From: Chitinophagaceae bacterium
GTDB taxonomy: Bacteria > Bacteroidota > Bacteroidia > Chitinophagales > Chitinophagaceae
Direction of reading: 5' to 3'
DNA length: 18,695 nt
Assembly: GCA_016741945.1 (NCBI GenBank)
Contig: JACVCQ010000010.1
Span: 1 to 18,695 of the forward strand
Shown: piece after piece, positions 7,612 through 15,042 of the stretch
Numbering within the stretch: the first letter of the stretch is position 1
Layout: each line of letters starts with the position of its first letter
Notes under the pieces: generated by a model
Told to the model about the DNA's origin: nothing
The model's database searches: none
Seen by the model: only the letters and a program-made list of their open reading frames with translations
Position numbers and translations under genes: made by a program

Positions 7612-9465
7612 ATGTTTTTAAGATCCAACAGTAACATACTGCTGCTTATTACCGGAGCGATTCTGCTCTTTTTATTCACTATGCTTGGTGCTTATAGGCT
7701 TACGCAATTTAGTGATCAGTTGTTGACACCAGAATTTTTAGTAACGCCGGATGCTGCTAATTATTCACCGGAAAAAGCATTTGACCAAATACAGCAACAC
7801 CCGGAAAAAATTACAGATGGATTTTTCAACGCAGGATTTACTCAATATCGTTGGTGGGTACTGATCAACATTTCACCGACAGAAAAAAGCTGGTTACAAA
7901 TTGCCAATCCGCATATCAACGATCTGCGGATTTATGAAGAAGAAAACGGTAAATGGAAGCAATCCTATATAGTAGGCGATTATTATCCTTATGCAAAAAG
8001 AATTTTCGATGATCCTGATTACTGGATTCCGATAGAACCAAAACAGCAACGTATTTTGATGCGGGTAGACAAGAAGGGAGAATCGCTGAATATACCCTTA
8101 AGAATGATCCGCGACATTGCATTGGCACCCTATCTCGCCAATCGAAATTTCTTTCATGGAATATTCTTGGGCTGGATCGTATTGCTGCTAATGCTGAATT
8201 TATTTCTTTGGATCTCGCTAAAAGACCCGATTCATTTTTTTTATATACTCTATGTTTCTTTTTCTGTTTTATGGATTGTTTCACAATGGGGAATCGGTTT
8301 TCGGTATTTCTGGCCGGAATGGACAGAGTTTACGGCAAAAGCAAGACCCTTTTTTTCCAATGTGTCTTATATTTTTTTATTGGAACTCACCGCCAGATTT
8401 TTTACGATACAAAATAAACAACCTCTGTATAGAAGGGCGATCAGAATTTTTCAGCTATTAATGGTGATTTCTAGTTTCGGATTATTGGTTACAGATTATG
8501 CGAACAGTTCAACAATCATGCGCTATGTGTTTCTTACAAGCATGAATATTATTTGGATTGGGGCACTGGTGCTTATTATTCTCTTTATCTGGAAAAGCTA
8601 TGCCAAACAAAAAACACTGGCCCTTTTCTTTTTATCGGCATTGGGATTTTTCGGCGTGTATATTTTATTGTTGCTATTGTCGCAGTACAATCTGGGCGGT
8701 AACTGGATGTTCTTTGCAAACATGTATGGTTCGCCGGTGGGATTTTTAGGGGAGAGTACTATTTTATCCTTTGGTCTTTCTCAACGTTACAACCTGTATA
8801 AAAAAGAAAAAGACCAAGCGATGCAGGCGTTAGAAAAAGAAAAAAGGGAGGTAGCAGATAAGATGATACAAACACAAGAGGAAGAAAGAAACAGATTGGC
8901 GCGGGAATTGCACGATGGATTAGGAGGTTTGTTAGGGAGCATCAGAATTGGTGCAGATCATCGGTTAAAATCAGACCCACAAACGCAACATTGGATTGGA
9001 GAACAGCTGGACATGGCCGTAACAGATCTGCGTAATATCGCGCACGATCTAATGCCCGTGCAACTGCAAGAACAAGGATTGGACAGAATACTGGAAAAAA
9101 CAGTTGCCAGATGGAACAGTGGAGAAGGGTATAAGATTCGGTATACAAGTCAATTGAAGAATAGGTATCCTTTACGAACAGAGGCTGCATTGTATAGAAT
9201 TGTTTTAGAGCTGCTACACAATATCAAGAAACATGCAGAAGCATCAGAGGTAACGATAGAGATTTGGGAAGATGAAAAAATGAATAGATTAACTTTACTG
9301 GTAGAAGATAATGGCAAGGGGTTTGATATTAGTAAAGAAGAAGGAATTGGTTGGAAAAGTATTCGACAGCGTGTACAATATATGAATGGAAAGATAAACT
9401 TGGATTCAAGTCATCACGGCTCAACGGTGATTATTGATGTATCCATGGAAATTGAAAAAAGATAA
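7612..9465 (+). CDS. 7TMR-DISM-type sensor histidine kinase
   Basis: 617 residues from the ATG at 7612. An in-frame ATG at 7591 would add 7 residues but lies only 10 bases after the terminator. Domain order: an N-terminal helix; a sensor region of about 150 residues with the 7TMR-DISMED2 pattern (FTQYRWWVLINI..WLQIANPHINDLRIYEE); seven hydrophobic segments (roughly residues 180-385); a charged coiled coil; a HisKA_3 dimer domain with phospho-acceptor His434 in RNRLARELHDGLGG; and HATPase_c with N-box-like LHNIKKHAEA, G1 DNGKGFD and G2 GIGWKSIRQRV. It autophosphorylates in response to an unknown outer signal and hands the phosphate to the regulator encoded 1 base downstream. Confidence 0.92.
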   Translation: MFLRSNSNILLLITGAILLFLFTMLGAYRLTQFSDQLLTPEFLVTPDAANYSPEKAFDQIQQHPEKITDGFFNAGFTQYRWWVLINISPTEKSWLQIANPHINDLRIYEEENGKWKQSYIVGDYYPYAKRIFDDPDYWIPIEPKQQRILMRVDKKGESLNIPLRMIRDIALAPYLANRNFFHGIFLGWIVLLLMLNLFLWISLKDPIHFFYILYVSFSVLWIVSQWGIGFRYFWPEWTEFTAKARPFFSNVSYIFLLELTARFFTIQNKQPLYRRAIRIFQLLMVISSFGLLVTDYANSSTIMRYVFLTSMNIIWIGALVLIILFIWKSYAKQKTLALFFLSALGFFGVYILLLLLSQYNLGGNWMFFANMYGSPVGFLGESTILSFGLSQRYNLYKKEKDQAMQALEKEKREVADKMIQTQEEERNRLARELHDGLGGLLGSIRIGADHRLKSDPQTQHWIGEQLDMAVTDLRNIAHDLMPVQLQEQGLDRILEKTVARWNSGEGYKIRYTSQLKNRYPLRTEAALYRIVLELLHNIKKHAEASEVTIEIWEDEKMNRLTLLVEDNGKGFDISKEEGIGWKSIRQRVQYMNGKINLDSSHHGSTVIIDVSMEIEKR

Positions 9466-9466
9466 C

Positions 9467-10075
9467 ATGAGAAAAGTAAGTGTTGCTATTGCAGACGATC
9501 ATAAAATATTTGCGGAAGGCATACAAAGTGTTACCAAAGAAATTGATTGGATTATATGGGCCGGTGCAGCACATAGTGCGGCAGAAACCATAGCGTTATT
9601 TAAAGCAAAGGAACCGGAAGTATTGTTGTTAGACTATCATTTACCGGATGGAAAAGGCTCAGAAGTAGCAGCCACCATCTTACAAGAATTTCCGAAAGCC
9701 ATTATTCTGATATTGAGCATGGAGCACGACAATGATATTATTTATCAATGTAAAACGGCGGGCGTCAAAGGATACTTAATTAAAAACCTTTCTTCCGATG
9801 AATTACTGGAAGCCATTCAAGAGTCGGTAGCCGGACAAGAAATTTTTATGTGGGCACCGGAAAAACCCGCCGCTACTAAACATGCAGATGTGCTAAGCAA
9901 GCGTGAAAAAGAAATCATCCACCTGATCACACAAGGATTTACCAGTCATGAAATTGCTGAAAAGTTATTCTTGAGTACGTATACGGTAGATACGCATCGT
10001 AGAAATATTCTAAGAAAGCTGGATCTGAAAAATACGGCGATGATGGTGTTGTATGCACAGCAGCATCAGTTGTAA
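9467..10075 (+). CDS. NarL/LuxR-family response regulator
   Basis: 202 residues from the ATG at 9467, one base after the kinase stop. A 33-base upstream extension inside the kinase gene is not needed. Receiver domain: acidic pair Asp10/Asp11 (IADDHKIF), phospho-acceptor Asp56 in LLLDYHLPDG, and the conserved Lys at about 106 in GYLIKN. The C-terminal LuxR helix-turn-helix reads LSKREKEIIHLITQGFTSHEIAEKLFLSTYTVDTHRRNILRKL. It is phosphorylated by the adjacent HisKA_3 kinase and then binds DNA. Targets are not evident; the flanking inverted repeat at 10094-10121 is one possible site, but it lies after the gene. Confidence 0.95.
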   Translation: MRKVSVAIADDHKIFAEGIQSVTKEIDWIIWAGAAHSAAETIALFKAKEPEVLLLDYHLPDGKGSEVAATILQEFPKAIILILSMEHDNDIIYQCKTAGVKGYLIKNLSSDELLEAIQESVAGQEIFMWAPEKPAATKHADVLSKREKEIIHLITQGFTSHEIAEKLFLSTYTVDTHRRNILRKLDLKNTAMMVLYAQQHQL

Positions 10076-10093
10076 GGCGCGTTTATTATTTTA

Positions 10094-10121
10094 TTTGATA
10101 GTATCATTTGACACTATCAAA
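10094..10121. terminator. Hairpin TTTGATAGT...ACTATCAAA after the two-component genes
   Basis: A perfect 9-base-pair stem (10094-10102 with 10113-10121), with a further TCA/TGA pairing inside after one mismatch, lies 18 bases after the regulator stop. It could end the kinase-regulator transcript, though no T tract follows. The alternative is a regulator-binding palindrome. Confidence 0.45.
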
Positions 10122-10272
10122 CGTAGTAAAATTGTAATGCTTTTGTTGACTTAGTCCTAGATTGTTTTATAGGCTGAATGATGTCTGTAAAACGGTTGTC
10201 CTATTTTTATTTCTATATGTTAGAAACTTTTTTTAATTGTGCCTTTTTTTGTAACCGGTTTCTGCCATTAGT
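10122..10272. other. Non-coding A+T-rich boundary stretch
   Basis: I find no gene, RNA or clear promoter in these bases. They mark the change from the + strand genes on the left to the - strand block on the right. No obvious direct repeat matching the other edge of the block (14856-15144) was found by eye. Confidence 0.4.
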
Positions 10273-10400
10273 GCTAACGTTTTTGGGCTTTGCGTTCGGG
10301 GTCTTTTGGAGGACAAAGTTTCAATTTATTAATAACGCCCATTAGAAGTACAAAGCTCCAAGTGATACATTAGTTCTCATGATGCAAAACCCATATTAGC
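10273..10400 (-). repeat. attC-like imperfect palindrome A
   Basis: The outer arms are GCTAAC (10273-10278) and TTAGC (10396-10400). The inner arms are GGGCTTTGC (10285-10293) and GCAAAACCC (10384-10392), which pair at 8 of 9 positions. This nested outer-box / inner-box layout over 128 bases is that of an integron attC site. Read on the - strand, the 3' end carries GTTAGCA (fits GTTRRRY), while the other outer box reads GCTAAT in place of the usual AAC ending. It follows the 3' end of the - strand lipoprotein gene, where a cassette attC would be. Confidence 0.5.
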
Positions 10401-10423
10401 TGCTGCTCTTATTTCTGTCGTCC

Positions 10424-10954
10424 TTACTCGAATTCTATCCATTTCTTTTCAAAGTACATAGTTGTCGAGTTGTTTGCCTTGTCAATTGCTGTTGCTTTAA
10501 CAAAGGTTCCAGTTGTAGAGTTATACTTCAAAGTCAATTCACCCATACCTTCTGTGTCGTAATATGCGCCGAGCCGACAGCCAAATGGGTTATTTTCAAC
10601 GTCATTTGTAAATACAGATAAAAGTAAAAGTCGTTCTGATTTGATATCGGGTTGGGCGTAACCCAATATCCTATGGTCTCGCCATTTGTTTAAAGTTAAA
10701 TGAATTGTGCTGTCTCCGTCTTTTAAAAAAACAAATGCCTTATTAATGTTGGCCTCCGAAGCAATAATACTTTCATTGTTTTCTTTTTCAATGCTGTCAA
10801 GTCTGGTTAGATTTTCTGTAACTTGACTTGTTGGGGTCTTGTCTATGGTCTTAATAGTTTGTTCACTGTTTTCCTTTTTGCCGGACTTTGAATTTGTCTG
10901 TCCGCAAGCACAAATGAGTAAGGTTAATATTGAAATGTAAATGGTCTTTAACAA
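10424..10954 (-). CDS. Small lipoprotein of unknown function
   Basis: 176 residues from a TTG start. The first residues, MLKTIYISILTLLICACGQ, form a lipoprotein signal with the lipid-modified Cys probably at 17, followed by a Ser/Thr/Lys/Glu-rich linker (about 20-65). A folded part contains FVFLKDGDSTIHLTLNKWRDH and a C-terminal beta-rich portion with NNPFGCRLGAYYDTEGMGELTLKY. I do not recognise the family. No ATG exists in the signal region and the TTG overlaps the end of the damaged DUF433 gene by 7 bases, so the normal start may have been lost in a rearrangement at that junction. Confidence 0.65.
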   Translation of the reverse strand: MLKTIYISILTLLICACGQTNSKSGKKENSEQTIKTIDKTPTSQVTENLTRLDSIEKENNESIIASEANINKAFVFLKDGDSTIHLTLNKWRDHRILGYAQPDIKSERLLLLSVFTNDVENNPFGCRLGAYYDTEGMGELTLKYNSTTGTFVKATAIDKANNSTTMYFEKKWIEFE

Positions 10955-11115
10955 ACTTCAAGCAATTTTATTACTTGATCGCGTTGAACAGCGCTAAAAT
11001 CGTCTAAGAAATAGTCGATAGTTTCACCTGATTCAAGATAATCGAAGAGGTTTTTGATGGGTACACGAGTACCACCTAAAATTTCGGGGTCGATATTTAT
11101 AATGTGCCCCTCCAT
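10948..11115 (-). CDS. DUF433 (VapB-like antitoxin) gene, shortened
   Basis: 55 codons, translated by hand from the ATG at 11113-11115. The protein starts MEGHIINIDPEILGGTRVPI and continues KNLFDYLESGETIDYFLDDF, then SAVQRDQVIKLLEVC. This is the DUF433 pattern, normally 'INPEILGGTPVFxGTRVPI...'. Here GGT runs straight into RVPI, so about six residues (PVFxGT) are missing. The usual C-terminal extension of some 10-20 residues is also absent. DUF433 proteins are antitoxin-like DNA-binding partners of PIN-like (DUF5615) toxins. No toxin gene follows; the next gene is a lipoprotein overlapping by 7 bases. It is probably a remnant, or an antitoxin that has lost its partner. Confidence 0.75.
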   Translation of the reverse strand: MEGHIINIDPEILGGTRVPIKNLFDYLESGETIDYFLDDFSAVQRDQVIKLLEVC

Positions 11116-11170
11116 ACGATCTTTTAGTCAAATTTAATGAATTTCTTGGGTTTTAGTAATTCAAAAGGTT

Positions 11171-11374
11171 GCCCGTAACGTTCAGGGCTTTGTGCAGGAT
11201 GGGGAATAGCATTCGGTCTGCTTGTAAACGTCAGCCAATTGTATAGGTTTAAGTTGATGTTTTATTCTTTTGCTCAATAGCGTTCAGTCGAGCTGGAACT
11301 GAAGTTAAATAGTAGCAAAAAAGGTGATGACGAATTCCGTCTGCCCAACTTGCATAAAACCTCTTATTGGGGGC
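11171..11374 (-). repeat. attC-like imperfect palindrome B
   Basis: The ends are GCCCGTAACGTTCAGGGCTT (11171-11190) and TGCATAAAACCT..TTATTGGGGGC (11351-11374). GGGCTTTGTGCA pairs with TGCATAAAACCT at 9 of 12 positions (more with G-U), and GCCC pairs with GGGC at the outside. The arm TAACGTT-x-x-x-GGGCTTTG is shared with site A. On the - strand the 3' box is GTTACGG and the 5' outer box has AAT, the same variant as in site A. It lies between the stop of the hydrolase lipoprotein gene and the DUF433 gene, again just 3' of a - strand gene. At 204 bases it is longer than typical attC sites. Confidence 0.5.
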
Positions 11375-11382
11375 AGTTTTTC

Positions 11383-13116
11383 TTATTTTGCTTTTCCAAG
11401 AATCCATTCTGTCAATTCACTTATGTAATTGTCAGCATATTTTGGAAAATCAAAATTGTTTCTGTCAATCGATTTTTTAATAAAATGGTCGGCTTTGGGG
11501 TAAACTTTTAGTGTCAATAATTTAGGCTTGTACTTAAACAACGTGTTAAGTATATTTACACTTTGCATAACGGGGATAAAAAGATCATTGTCTCCATAAA
11601 CCACATAACAAGGAATAGACAATTTTCTCCAGTAGTTCGAAGGGTTATGTTCAAAGCTGTTCCATGTAGATAAATATTTTATCTCATCATCGTTAGGAAT
11701 TTGCCTTGGTAGTGAATAGCGGCCAAATCCTTTTTCATAGGCTTTGTCTAATTTTTTTTGCACGCTGCTTCCATTTTTTTTATTCTTGGCATAGTTAAAT
11801 AGTTCGTTCCAAATTTCTCTTGTTTCAATTATTGCTACTTCGTCAACATTTCTTTGTCGTAATTTATTCAATGACTGATTTATAATAAATTCTTTATCTG
11901 TTGTTACATTGCCGGAAACCGCAATAAGAAAAGATACATCTTTATTTTTTGAAGCTACTATTGGAACTAGAACTGCACCTTGACTGAAGCCAAATAGTCC
12001 AATTTTATTAGAATCGATTTCTTTTCTGCCTTTTAGTAAATTAATAGCCGCTTCGATGTCACTTTCCAACTGTCCTGGAAGTACAATGTCACTACTAGCT
12101 TGTCTTATACTCAAATTAGGAAATGAAGTCACATTTCTTTTTGTGTAAGTTAAAACAGCTACACCTTTAGAAGCTAACAAATCAGCCCAACCATTATACT
12201 CTTCTTTTATGTGTTGTCCTGTTCCACAAATCATGATTACCCCACCTGTTGCCTTCCCCGAAATGGGTAAATAAAGATCAGCAGGCAAAACAATGTCTCC
12301 ATTTTTAATGTTCAATGAAACAATTGTATAGTTTTTTCTTGTGTTTGATGTAGCAACTTTTTTGAAATAAACCTTGGCGGGAATTTCACCAGATAAACTG
12401 CCAACTAGTTCAGCGCCATTCAGTTTTCCATTTAGCTCTAAATTTTGTGTTCCGTCTCTTAAAGTTAATTTAATAAAAGGCGGGTTATAACAAGTTTCGT
12501 TAAATGGCATATTTAGTTGTAAGTTATCTGGGGTTGAGGTGGTGGCTGTTTGTTGACCATTAGTGGTTTGAAAGTTAATTGAAGTAAATAGTTTTTTGTT
12601 CATGAACTCAATATAGCCTTCATAGTAACCCTCAACGAGCTTGGGTTTTTCATTTAAAATTTCTGATATAGAAAATGTTTTCGTAAGCAAATATTCAACC
12701 TGACTTTGAGGATACTTAAGATTTGCTTTCCACTCACCTTTTGAAGTTTTTGTAAAAGTAAATCTCTCGCGATGTTCTGAACTTTCAAAAATCACCATAC
12801 TATCATTCAGCTCTTTTAAGCCCCAAACCAAATTGTCACTTGTGTAAGCGATTTTGCCATTTCTTATTTCAATTTTTGAGTGTCCGCCTTTAATTGTGTC
12901 TCCATTACATATTGAATAGTTTGCATTATCAAATTCTGTATCGCTTACTTTTACCCATTTTTCATAAAAAGGCTGTCCATTTGTTTCACCTCTCCATGTG
13001 CCAATCAGCCACTCGATTTTCTTGAAGTCCGTCTTAGAGACTTTTGTCTGACAACTACCCACCAGAGTAGAAATCAAAATTAAAAGTATTAATATCTGTT
13101 TCATGTAGAAGGTCAT
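11383..13116 (-). CDS. Lipoprotein: lipocalin-like domain fused to alpha/beta hydrolase
   Basis: 577 residues; a second ATG at 13104 (MKQILILLILISTLVGSC) gives a cleaner lipoprotein signal and may be the true start. Numbering from 13116: lipobox Cys22; residues about 35-147 hold a WLIGTW...YEKW beta domain of the DUF6265/lipocalin-like type; about 160-255 hold a second beta-rich domain (YYEGYIEF..LNGKLNGAELVGSLSGEI); about 265-577 form an alpha/beta hydrolase. The hydrolase has nucleophile Ser378 in GLFGFSQGA, acid Asp509 or Asp511 in YGDNDLFIP and His544 in PKADHFI. It is predicted to be a membrane-anchored esterase or acyl hydrolase in the cell envelope; the substrate is unknown. The sequence is more A+T-rich than the + strand genes and is followed by palindrome B. 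Confidence 0.82.
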   Translation of the reverse strand: MTFYMKQILILLILISTLVGSCQTKVSKTDFKKIEWLIGTWRGETNGQPFYEKWVKVSDTEFDNANYSICNGDTIKGGHSKIEIRNGKIAYTSDNLVWGLKELNDSMVIFESSEHRERFTFTKTSKGEWKANLKYPQSQVEYLLTKTFSISEILNEKPKLVEGYYEGYIEFMNKKLFTSINFQTTNGQQTATTSTPDNLQLNMPFNETCYNPPFIKLTLRDGTQNLELNGKLNGAELVGSLSGEIPAKVYFKKVATSNTRKNYTIVSLNIKNGDIVLPADLYLPISGKATGGVIMICGTGQHIKEEYNGWADLLASKGVAVLTYTKRNVTSFPNLSIRQASSDIVLPGQLESDIEAAINLLKGRKEIDSNKIGLFGFSQGAVLVPIVASKNKDVSFLIAVSGNVTTDKEFIINQSLNKLRQRNVDEVAIIETREIWNELFNYAKNKKNGSSVQKKLDKAYEKGFGRYSLPRQIPNDDEIKYLSTWNSFEHNPSNYWRKLSIPCYVVYGDNDLFIPVMQSVNILNTLFKYKPKLLTLKVYPKADHFIKKSIDRNNFDFPKYADNYISELTEWILGKAK

Positions 13117-13136
13117 TTTACTATTGCCAATACGAT

Positions 13137-13193
13137 GTTAGCGGTTCGGGCCTATATTTGAAAAAGACCCCTATTTCAATTATGTATGCTAAC
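13137..13193 (-). repeat. Palindrome C (weak attC-like element)
   Basis: GTTAGC (13137-13142) and GCTAAC (13188-13193) are perfect complements 57 bases apart end to end. Inside, the + strand reads CGGTTCGGGCC near the left arm and GACCCC further in, which can pair partly. The left arm resembles the site A/B wording (..AACGTTCAGGGC), but the outer boxes face the opposite way from sites A and B. It lies just 3' of the - strand lipase gene, in the expected cassette position. It is a weaker match than the other two sites. Confidence 0.3.
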
Positions 13194-13271
13194 TTAAAAC
13201 AAAAAAGTCCGGTTTCTCTCCTGAATTGGCTTTTCGATCATCGCTTCAATTATTAATGCATAAAAAAGATA

Positions 13272-14855
13272 CTAATTAGTCAAGAAATTCGAAAATTTAG
13301 ATAATTCATCATTCCTATTAAGTTCACTAATTACTGAATTGATATTCGTCTCACTTAAATTATACCATTTGGATTCGAGAAGTGGAATAGCTATTTCTAA
13401 TTCGTTTTCTGTGATTTGTAATTTTCTGAGCAGAATTTGTATCAGTTTTTTTAAATTTCCAGAAGTAAAATATTGACCTTCTTCATAATAAAATACCCAT
13501 TCATCAATACGGTTAATTGTGCCGTCTGAATACCAGTCCAAGTATCCATTACTAACCAATATTGTAAACTCGTTGGAAGCTGGCAAATTGTAAATTCTAA
13601 GCGGGTAAACAGTAAACTTACAAATTTCTTCAGCATTGCTATAAATACTCAATTCCTTCATGCAATCAGAATCTAGTTCAATTTTACTTTTGAGTTCATA
13701 TAATCCTTTGTACACGTTAGGACTTGGGTTAACTTCAATATTTAATTCATATCCAAATAGTGATTCAATCTTAAATTGATACCAATAATCTTCCGTGTTC
13801 GTCATTTTTCGAACAATCGATTCTACCCCATCTATTGGAAAATATCTATTTTCGGTTTCTAAAAATAGGTCGAATAAAGTTGGCTTGTTAGAATAGTCTA
13901 ATAAGTCAGGATAATCTAAAGCGAATTGCCTACCTCCCCATTCGCTATCTTCTTTCACTTGAATTGTCTTAGGTTCGTAATTATGCCATGAAATCAAGGA
14001 GTACATTGCAATTGCCTGTTCAATTTTAGGGTATAGTTTGCTTAACAAAGCCTCAGGGGCTATTTTTTTATTGCTTTTTTTTTGTTCTTTATTAGTTACT
14101 TTAAGATTATTGACAAGATGAAACTTTAGAGCTTTTAATACCACATCATCTTTGTGTTTTGGTCTTACAATGCCTATATGGTCATCGTCTGTATAATCAA
14201 CTTCTATTTTCCTCTTATCAAAACTCACTGTTGCAATGTTTGGAACTATATCATCGTATTTAGCTTGGAAATACAATGTTTTAGGAAGTTTTTTTGACAA
14301 TTGCAACCATTGCTCATTCATTTTGTGAATTTTATCACCTAATGGCTGTAAATCCTCTAATTGAGGATTTCCGAAAATTAATTTGCCGAAGGTTGCCAAG
14401 TTTGAACCCCTATGAGGCACTGCCAGTGATACATATAAACTGATTTGCCGATCACTTTTTTCAATAATATTTTCTATTATCATTGATTTAGCAACGAGGC
14501 CACCCATGCTATGTGCTATTATAACCAATTTTTCTATCCTTTCAGGAAGGTATTTTATTTCAGTTTTAAGCATTTGAGCGATGTTCTCAATACTTATGTT
14601 TTTTGAGGGATTTTTTTTCCCTCCAAATAAGCTTGAAACAAGCCCTTTTGCTTTATCAATTTTATCGATAAATTCAGTATAGTACTCAAAAACTGCAAAA
14701 TCATATTCTGAATTTATTCTAATATCCTCCTTTAGGTAATCCAGAATAGACTTCCTTCCATCTTGTCTTATCCATGTTTCCCTTCCGCCAATAAAACCAT
14801 GAATAAATATTATTAGATTACTTTTCCCTGATTGCGTAACTTGAATTAATGCCAT
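13272..14855 (-). CDS. SERAC1/PGAP1-like lipase with unrecognised C-terminal domain
   Basis: 527 residues from the ATG at 14855; no signal peptide, so probably cytosolic. Residues 1-250 are an alpha/beta hydrolase: oxyanion motif FIHGFIGGRETW, nucleophile Ser116 in IIAHSMGGL, the PHRGS loop (148-151), acid Asp201/202 in FQAKYDDIVP and His226 in DDDHIGIVRPKHKDD. The last pattern is typical of SERAC1-like and DUF676/PGAP1-like lipases. A Lys-rich linker (about 252-265) leads to a C-terminal region of some 260 residues, rich in W, Y and acidic residues (SWHNYEPK, EWVFYYEEGQYFTSGN), which I cannot assign. Lipases of this class are fused to sensor or partner domains in several bacterial conflict systems, but this role is inference. 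The gene is strongly A+T-rich. Confidence 0.8.
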   Translation of the reverse strand: MALIQVTQSGKSNLIIFIHGFIGGRETWIRQDGRKSILDYLKEDIRINSEYDFAVFEYYTEFIDKIDKAKGLVSSLFGGKKNPSKNISIENIAQMLKTEIKYLPERIEKLVIIAHSMGGLVAKSMIIENIIEKSDRQISLYVSLAVPHRGSNLATFGKLIFGNPQLEDLQPLGDKIHKMNEQWLQLSKKLPKTLYFQAKYDDIVPNIATVSFDKRKIEVDYTDDDHIGIVRPKHKDDVVLKALKFHLVNNLKVTNKEQKKSNKKIAPEALLSKLYPKIEQAIAMYSLISWHNYEPKTIQVKEDSEWGGRQFALDYPDLLDYSNKPTLFDLFLETENRYFPIDGVESIVRKMTNTEDYWYQFKIESLFGYELNIEVNPSPNVYKGLYELKSKIELDSDCMKELSIYSNAEEICKFTVYPLRIYNLPASNEFTILVSNGYLDWYSDGTINRIDEWVFYYEEGQYFTSGNLKKLIQILLRKLQITENELEIAIPLLESKWYNLSETNINSVISELNRNDELSKFSNFLTN

Positions 14856-14869
14856 ATAACTTTAGTCTT

Positions 14870-14925
14870 ATAAAGTTTGATTGCCTGACCGCCAACATTA
14901 AAATACGTAATTATCCACTCAAAAA
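14870..14925 (-). repeat. GTTGGCGGTCAGG box before the lipase gene
   Basis: On the - strand, GTTGGCGGTCAGGC precedes the lipase ATG by about 30 bases and follows an A+T-rich AATTACGTATTTTAAT stretch. It would suit the 3' half box of a preceding attC or attI site bounding the first cassette, but I could not find a matching left half. Support comes mainly from position. Confidence 0.25.
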
Positions 14926-15042
14926 ACGCAATAAAAACAAAAAAATCTCTAGTAATAAGTAACTGTTTATGATTTCTTTTTTTGAGTTGATGTAGTTGAA
15001 AATGCGCAAGCGTAGTTGCCAATCTAATTTGTCTAGAGGGTG

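Noticed and set aside
9434..9466. Upstream ATG that would extend the response regulator by 11 residues
   Set aside because: The extension lies inside the kinase coding end, and the receiver domain begins naturally with MRKVSVAIADD at 9467.
10273..11374. Palindromes A and B as ordinary terminators
   Set aside because: The arms are far apart (about 90 and 150 bases of loop), and the shared wording in both sites is not expected of independent terminators.
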